DNA from: Lentinus brumalis
Taxonomy: Eukaryota; Basidiomycota; Agaricomycetes; Polyporales; Polyporaceae
Direction of reading: 5' to 3'
Assembly: GCA_001792895.1 (NCBI GenBank)
Contig: MARA01000044.1
Span: forward strand, 1 to 64,000
DNA length: 64,000 nucleotides
The notes beneath the pieces were generated by a model. It ran no database searches. It was not told the DNA's origin and was given only the letters and a program-made list of their open reading frames with translations. Shown piece after piece: positions 56,781 through 64,000 of the stretch; the first letter of the stretch is position 1; each line of letters opens with the position of its first letter. Made by a program: the position numbers and the translations under genes.

Positions 56781-57137
56781 GGGTGTTGGGGTGATATGCT
56801 GTGGGGCTATGAGCGAATTCGACGATCTTGAGTACGGGGATCTCATGACTGTTATCAAACACCTGATTGCGATGTATATGGAGTATGCTACAGTGACGAA
56901 CGAACCACCTTTCTTGACCATGCCAACGACCACTAACTGTGCGACTGACCGTTTTGCTGCGACGCCTTGACCGCACCCTTGTTCTCCGACGTCTGTGTTG
57001 CGCCGCTGGCCGGCTCCTCCGCCGCGTCCTCGAACTGTTCCTCTTTGGTTTCAAATGGGTTGTATATGATGCTTTCGATGTGCGCGAGCGCTGCCTAGGG
57101 ACAGGAACAAGGGCGAATATGGGGAAGGGTACGGGGC
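56781..57137. other. Convergent 3' region, no gene seen
   Basis: This 357-bp gap lies between the converging stops of NUP159 and the pICln gene and presumably holds both 3' untranslated regions. Confidence 0.4.
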
Positions 57138-57871
57138 TCAATATGGGTTGTAACGGTTGCCATTGAGGAAATCGCTGCGCACTTTGCCTACTTCGCTCAG
57201 CTCCTGGTCCGCGTCGCCATCGAAGGTCTCAAACTCGCCGGCATCGACGAACGCGTCGTCGTCCATCGCGTCTGCGTCGTTCGGGTCTGGGTGGAGGGAC
57301 GCGCAGATGGACAGGCTCTCGAAGATCGGCTCAACTGCGTGAAGGTCACAAAGGCGGTCAGTGAGACGAGTGCGCGGGAAGGGCAAGGGCGGAGGGAAGG
57401 TACGTACGGGCTGAAGAATCTTTTGGCACGATCACGAGCTCGCGCATGTTGGCTACATCGTCCTCCTCCTCTTGTACAGCAGCTTCAGCGGCGGGAGCTT
57501 CGTCGAGTTGGCAGTAGATGGAGGGCCCGGCTTCTGCGCGCGAGATGGCATGGAGCGTTATGGAGGGGTAGTCGACTTGGAATCCCTTCCCGGTCGCAGA
57601 GATAAAGACGAGCACGCTGGACGCGTCATTAACGACAAGTGACTGAGACACATGGTGAAGCACACCTTTCGATCACGTAGAGAGTCCCGTTCGCGCCATC
57701 CTCCGCTGAGAATACGTCGACTGGGGGATCGAGCGTGACCGAGACGTTCTCCTCCTTGTGGCGGAGGACTGGCGGGATGTCTGCGAAGGACGCGGGGGTA
57801 GACGCGCTGAGAATTTTGTGTTCCTCGGGAGAGATGTGCGTAGGCAGCGACGAGACGAGGGTGATCGGCAT
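57138..57871 (-). CDS. Methylosome subunit pICln (Saf5/Lot5 family)
   Basis: Three exons on the minus strand. The start at 57871 reads MPITLVSSLPTHISPEEHKI, then a PH-like core LYVIESVLVFISATGKGFQV, YPSITLHAISRAEAGPSIYC and MRELVIVPKDS. A final exon runs EPIFESLSICASLHPDPNDA into an acidic tail ending FLNGNRYNPY. Junctions GAA-AG/C and GCC-C/TT keep frame. By family, pICln chaperones Sm proteins for PRMT5 methylation and snRNP assembly; fission yeast Saf5 does the same. Intact. Confidence 0.88.
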
Positions 57872-57896
57872 TTAATACGCTGGACTCTGGGGAATG

Positions 57897-57932
57897 TAAG
57901 AGGGAAGAGGGAAGAGGGAAGAGGGAAGAGGA
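57897..57932. repeat. Microsatellite (GGGAAGA)n
   Basis: About four to five copies of GGGAAGA lie about 30 bp upstream of the pICln start. The rest of 57872-58257 shows no gene. Confidence 0.9.
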
Positions 57933-58257
57933 AGGAGCTCGAGATCTCGTGCATAAGCGCCGAAGGGCCTCAGCCGGCCTCAGCTGTCGGGCTTTACTAC
58001 ATACTCTGTGTACATGTATCGCTGCGCACATCGGCGTCGCTCAGACAGGCGACAGTCTGTGACATGTTGGAGGCAAGCCACATTCTCGAGAGCCATCGCA
58101 AGCGAATATTTGGAGGCGTCCCTGGCGGCATATCGGGGTTTCTTGCATGCCAAAGACACACCGGACGAACGATAGATTCCACAATATAGACCTTGCCTAG
58201 GCAAATGGGTAACCATGATAAATACATAGATAGGGCGAGCATGGTCTGGGTCCTCTA

Positions 58258-61200
58258 CTACGGGTACTTCCACGTCACCCCTAACTTAGGGAACGCGAGC
58301 CTGAGCTGTCTGGCCTCGGCAGCACCAAAGGTCGCCTTCATGCTGGAACACTGGACCAAGTGGATGATCGTGAGCTCTGGGATAAGTATACAGGCAGAAA
58401 ACACTGGTCAATCACTCACTTCTATAGGTACGCCAATCATCACAGAAGATGTCTGGGCCGCCACTTGCTTGTCCAAGGCGGCCAAGGCGGGAGTGTAAAA
58501 TACTTTGACGTTGTTCTTGTAGCCACCTGCAAAATATCCGGTGAATCGTTGCAATTACAGCCCGAGGGACAACGACTGACTCAAGATGCCCTAGGGATAC
58601 AGACAGACCGGCACCATTTGCGATCAGTTAGCTTACAGTTATCGAAAGCTGACTTCCACTTGCCTGGAGCCACGTCCTGTCGACAGATATATGGTTAGTC
58701 AACGTTCAGTCTGAGGGTTACCACGGTCGCCGCATCAGTTATGAGACTTACTGGTAGGCATCCCGGACATCGTACTCAAACCCGGTGACCTCGTGAACCA
58801 GATCGAAATATTCGACCCATAGGTCCTCGACCTAGTCAGAATCAGTCATGCGCATATATGTTACCACCGAAGGGGAAGACATACGGCTCTCGCGATACGC
58901 TTGAACTCGCTTTGAATTATGGGGTCGTTCATGTAGTTCACGGAGAGTGCTGCTGAACGTATCAGATACACCAAGTTCCCAGTGGTCATGTCTGGAAGTT
59001 TCTCTGGCATCCTGAAGAGCCTCTTTCCCGAGAGGAACTGAATGATTGGGAGGAGTAAGTGTCCACACTACTACGATGACACTCGCTTGAAGGTACGCAC
59101 TGCTTGCCTGGATGAACGTGATGTCAGTCAGAAAACACGGGAACAACTGAAGAGCGTGAAGCTGGTTTGAGGCTCACTTTGCTGTGTTCGCAGCATCAAA
59201 CAACTCTGCAATATTAAGTGGCCGTAATCAATGAGGCTGAACTGCGTGCAAAGAGTGTATGGCGTACTTGGCATGAGGTCCTTCCCCGTCGGTTCCGTTG
59301 CGCGGAGGAGTGAAGACATCTGCATTACATAGCCACCCCCGAAATCCATTGTCTTGAATATATCAGACTTGAGCCATGCACAGAAAGCACCCTGGTCGTC
59401 CGGGAAAAGATCTGGTTGCAGGACATCCTGCAGTCAGTCCCAAGGAATGTGAGCAGATGTTAGTGCTCAGTGACAGAGGCGGGTAGAGTTTACGAACGCT
59501 CATGAATTGCGTAAGAAGCTGGGAACAGGCAAGGTTCATTAGCTCGGCCCGCCCTCCGCGACGACCGACTCTGACAGACATCAGACAGACGATCGACCAG
59601 GCTTACCTGAACCTGTGGTAATAATTGTGAGGTACGCATCGGATATACCAACGGAGTAGATTCCATACCTCATAAACGTGCTCCCTGGCCCATTTCGTTC
59701 CCTATCGCATGCACCAATTATACTCTGGCATCAGCACGGCTTGAAGGCAACTGCCAACGATATACGCACCGGTACACCTTGAGCGTTGTCTACAACAAGT
59801 GCATACAATCAGCATGTTAGTATGAAGAATGAGGCATCCACGAACTTGACATGGAAACATCAACAGGGCTGTGAACAGAAGACATTGTTCGTCTGCGTCA
59901 GTCCTGAGATTGAGACTAAATGAGTCGGACTGTATGTACCTGAATGGTTGATCGAAGTGATACCAGCCAGATACTATCGTATTCCTGTAATCTGCACGGC
60001 ACCTTGTAAGTTACCGAGACAGACGTCGGAGGCGACGAGGCGGCTATGAGCCATCACAAACTTGGTGGTTTGATCTCAAGGCTAGAAATCCGGTGCTACG
60101 CTCAGAATGCGGCAGATTCACGCAACGGCATGACTGTGCTTACCCTGGGCAGCCAATCACCTTCACGCGCTCCTCTGCTGCAGTCAAACATCAGTACTAG
60201 GCTCAGACACTGGCAGGATGCTCGTCGAGTCAACCGACGATACGTACCATCTACAAGGTCCTCGAAGTCGAGCGAACGTTCAGAGAGCTCATCAGACGTG
60301 TCGTCCGGGTCTGCATGTGCTGGGTCATCATCAGCAAGTTCCTTGTCACAGGCTGTTGAACCGCCGTCAGTGGCTTGAGGGCATGTCAGAGCACCCCCGA
60401 TGAGACTGCGTTCATCGAGTCTATGGTCAAACGACGTGATGGAAGTGTTCGAGCTGGTCGTCTGGTAGGCAGAGCCAGCAAAGATTCCATCCTCGATGAG
60501 GTCATCGAGTGGATGATCACGACGCTGGTTGCCTCCCAGAGAAATGCTCTGTCTGTGCCCAATGTCAGCGACAGAACTGGAAGAGCCGAAGAGATTGCGG
60601 GATGTTGAGATAACTCACTCGTAGAGAGTAAAGGAATTCCGGTATAGGGAGATTGGACCCAGAGTGAACGTCGAGCTTGAGCCAGCAGATGCTTCTACGC
60701 CCTGTCCAAAGGGTGAGGTAACAAAACTGGGCCATCAAACATGGTACATACCGCATTGGCATCGATCGCAGCGACTACGCGTGCCTCGACGCTGGAGAGA
60801 TCAGCCTCAAATGAGACCGTCACTGAACCATCAAGCGCAATGTATGCTGGAAGCGTGTGACATTGTCAGTGGCAGCTACTCAAAAGTAAGGATGACAAAC
60901 GACTCACCTCGTGCGTTTACATGGACAGGGGTACTTGGCAATAGATCAAACACCAGGGAAGCCTCAGGAATGGCATGAACACTGGGGATATATATTGTTA
61001 GCAAGGCAAGTACGGCGACATCTTTCCGCGGCCAGCTGAGGGCTCATACCTTAATGAACCCGAGAGAGAAATGTCAAGTGTCGGTGCAATATTGTGGACT
61101 TTCACCCAAATCAATACACGGATATTGCGCGACGATAGTCATAGTCTGGCTTACTACTCGGCATACTGAGGACTCCAGGGTCTATGCCTTGGTCAGCCTG

Positions 61201-64000
61201 GTTGGGATCGTTTCCGGTGATCCCCAGTGCTAGATGTCTGAAGTCAGAATTATACCGTGAGTTGTGACAACAGGTTTGCGGCAAACAATGGAACATACGA
61301 TTCTGGAAGAGGGTACGTTGCTGAAACACTGACAGTTCCCGACAGAGCTATCTCGCCATGCAGTTGACCATCTATATGTAATCAGCATGGGTGGAGCAAG
61401 CGCTACGCAGCACTGTTGACACTCACATATGTTGAGGGACGGCCCGATCGATACTAGACTCAGAATGGCGTAGGTGAGCTGGAGGACATTGAGAATACAG
61501 CCGTGACTGACCAATACCGGGATATGAGAGCTTGGTCAAAATTCAGTAACGCACTCCGAGTCGGAAGAGATGGAGGACAACTTACCCCGGGCCAGAATAC
61601 TGGGGGAATTATTGGAACCTTGCCACTGTCGTAGCTGGCTTTGGCTCTGCCTACAAGATCCATGCCAATAGTCGCTGAGCCATGCGATGAAACATAGACG
61701 TAGGCTTGGCCAATTGTTGGGGGGAAAATGGTCCCTTCAAGGTAGAATCCTGCGGCGGCATGAGTCATCATGGATGAAGGGCTCAATCATAGTCTACGTA
61801 CCGTACTCGAGATGGGCTTCTGCGTTGCCATATGCTGTCAGCGACAGTGACGAAGAGAAGGTCGTCGTGCCATCATCACTTGCACACGACTGGCTTGCTG
61901 AGTAGAGGACGGACTCGAAGGACTTCGACATGCCGAGGTCAGCTCTTGTGTCCGACTTCACCTTGTTCAACCGAGAGAGCCAGTCTCCAAAGGCGCCAAA
62001 CCAACGTTCCTGAATCTCTCGACGAACTGGAGAGTCGGGATCTGATCATCGGTGTCACGGTGAGAGTCGTATATGGGCACTGGCCGGCCCGGGATGAGGA
62101 GCTTGTGTGAGACATACCTGCAGTGTCGATCTCTGCCCAATAACCAGGGAGTGTAGTCGCATCTATGCGCAGAAGCACAGCACCATCAGATGCTGCGCGA
62201 GTCTCGGACCTACGAGGAGAGTTCAGATTCCAAGTACTGCCATGCACATCCATAGAAATACTCACATGCGGTTAAAGTCGAAGTCGAACTGCATCTCATA
62301 GACCGGGTTTGATGTCGGCTTGAGAGCAGTGTGTGATCCTGAAAGTACAAGAGAACTGTTGACTTCGAGACCGTGTAAACGTGCATATGGTCCGCCGCAA
62401 CCTTCGGGAAGCTTCACAATTCTATTGAGGCCAAGATTAGTAATTCACATCATGAGCTTTCAGTCCACCTACGTATTGCGTGCCCCTCCTTCGAACACTG
62501 CTGAGCACCCAGACGACACGTCATCCTCAGCCTTGCTGCAGAATGCGAGGACAGTCTGGATTCCCTTGCTTTCACCGGTACACCCGACCAGCACCCAGTC
62601 ACTGTCCGAAGAGACAGATGATAGGAGGGTTGAGGGACCCTGCGTGACTCAGATCAGAAGATTCAGAATTATCAAGCGAGTAAGTGATAGGGCTTCAATC
62701 ACTCACGTCCATGGCAATGAGACCAAAGGAATTCCCGTTGGCATCCGTGGCACCAACGGGCGTGTTCTCGTCAATAGGATCCTCTTGAAGATCCCAAGAC
62801 AAATCCCCATTCTCTGGTGGATCTGGGAAGAGATCGTCCTGGATGATATGCGGTGACCATCCGTGTCTATTGAAAGGAAATGAGTACGCACCACACTGAA
62901 TGGAGAAGTTGTAGTCTCTCCGTCGGGAGGGCGGCTATGACTTGCGGTTAGGACAATCTTGCAATCCTGCATGAAGTTGGACCTACCAGCATAAGCTCTT
63001 CTCTTGCATGATGCATGCATGGATGAAGTTGGTGTTACCGAAGACTGCTCGACATGAGCGACGGACTGAGAGAGAGAGAAATCTGACGTACAGTCCGTGC
63101 TCAGGGTAAATGTGCCTTCAGGGCAAACCTTACAGGATAATATGTCAGCTCGTTACAACCAATCCCATGACACAGACCTACGTTGTCATTACAACTGGAA
63201 GGAGGTGGTTAGTCGATCGGTGCTACTCTGATCGATGATGAGCTACTCACTTGTGCGATTGAGAACCGTCTAAGGTACACGCAAGTCACCTAAAGATTCA
63301 GCGATTGTCAAGTAGAGCGGCACTGGAGCTACGTACACCTGCACTGAACGTTAATGATGCCAACTCAACAGGATACATCACACTGAGAACCGGCTTACCA
63401 CTGGCAGTCAGTCGCCCGAGCGATTTGGTCGGCAGTAAGACCGGACTCGCAACAGAATGCCTTGTGCCCAGACCGGCATCTCTCACCAGTTCCCCCTGGG
63501 AGATGGCATTGGTAAGTGTGCTACCCTAGAGCATGATTTTCAGCTTACAGGAGTCAACCGCTAGAGTGATCTCTCCAGCTGAGAGCACTTCTATGAGCAA
63601 GAGATGACCCTACTAGTCCAAGGACCGAGACGTACGTAGGCAGACACCGTTGCAGGTTGACGCTTTGAAGTTCCATCAGTCTCCACAAGTCCATCCTGAC
63701 GAACTGTAAATCGTCTCGCACCTTGACCTCGCCATTGGCAATTCTTCGGTATCTGACTATTCATCTGAGGGTCAGAGAGGTCATGTACGACACGTCATGC
63801 TGAGAGACTCACTCGACAGGGCAGCAGACTGGGTTTCCTACCCCATCAGCACAGCCAGATGTGGGATTGGCTGAAGAGTCGACGTCTGAATCATTATCTG
63901 CGAAGCGTCCAGAAATTACACACCTATCTGTCCGTCTGTTACATCTGCAACGGTACTATGAGCACATCAGTATGCCATGTTACTGCAGACTTGCCTGTCA
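58258..64000 (-). CDS. GH18 subgroup-C chitinase (killer-toxin alpha-like), 3' part; 5' end outside the window
   Basis: More than twenty short exons read from 64000 down to a stop at 58258-58260. A Cys-rich stretch comes first: NPTSGCADGVGNPVCCPV, NCQWRGQGARRF, then GTGERCRSGHKAFCCESG and VCPEGTFTLSTDC. Next come DYNFSIQC, HGWSPHIIQDDLFPDPPENG, DSDWVLVGCTGESKGIQTV, KLPEGCGGPYARLHGLEV, a long beta-rich region (FEADLSSVEARVVAAIDANA near 60800), CDKELADDDPAHADPDDTSD, and the C-terminal RLFRMPEKLPDMTTGNLVYL and LRLAFPKLGVTWKYP. This order is typical of the large region after the catalytic domain in fungal subgroup-C chitinases, secreted proteins linked to yeast killer toxin alpha subunits. The GH18 catalytic domain and any LysM domains must lie upstream. 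Short exons make individual splice sites uncertain, and one stretch near 63250-63360 does not resolve cleanly. Confidence 0.78.

Overview
This window looks like nuclear DNA of a filamentous basidiomycete, most likely an Agaricomycete. Coding genes are cut by many short GT-AG introns (about 45-80 nt). The gene content fits: a killer-toxin-type GH18 chitinase, alpha-kinase and HNH-domain accessory genes, F-box/LRR genes, and single-copy housekeeping genes. No bacterial features are seen. Exon models below come from reading splice sites by eye; where exon lengths add up to whole codons I say so.

Layout. 1-8.4 kb is a transposon graveyard. A Tc1/mariner-type transposase pseudogene (2690-5122, minus) is split by a 1,454-bp gag-only LTR element (3440-4893) with perfect 5-bp target duplications. 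There are also a diverged relative of that element (340-700), a tRNA-derived SINE-like repeat, a 268-bp MITE and small tandem repeats. 8.4-19 kb is gene-dense: CTP-dependent diacylglycerol kinase (DGK1-like), Rad6-type E2, histidinol-phosphatase, two F-box/LRR genes, and the mitochondrial ETF-ubiquinone oxidoreductase. 19-38.5 kb is accessory: an HNH-nuclease-domain gene, a 281-bp fold-back element, another MITE, a roughly 160-bp satellite array carrying a 20-bp perfect palindrome, a two-gene locus ending in a DDE integrase-like gene, a minisatellite, an alpha-kinase gene apparently split by a roughly 1.35-kb insert with palindromic ends, and a lineage-specific gene. 38.7-58 kb returns to housekeeping: PRP18, COX12, ALG2, an inositol polyphosphate 5-phosphatase, RIX7, NUP159/NUP214 and pICln. 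58.26-64 kb is the 3' part of a GH18 subgroup-C chitinase gene running off the window on the minus strand.

The housekeeping genes serve separate functions (lipid phosphorylation, DNA-repair ubiquitination, histidine synthesis, splicing, respiration, N-glycosylation, phosphoinositide turnover, ribosome biogenesis, mRNA export, methylosome). Divergent pairs such as RAD6/HIS2, PRP18/COX12 and ALG2/5-phosphatase share short intergenic promoters. Nearly every reading-frame break in otherwise intact genes lies in a short homopolymer, mostly G or C. This points to assembly errors rather than gene death. The most original signals are the gag-only LTR element with its covarying LTR hairpin, the two-gene integrase locus, and the interrupted alpha-kinase gene.
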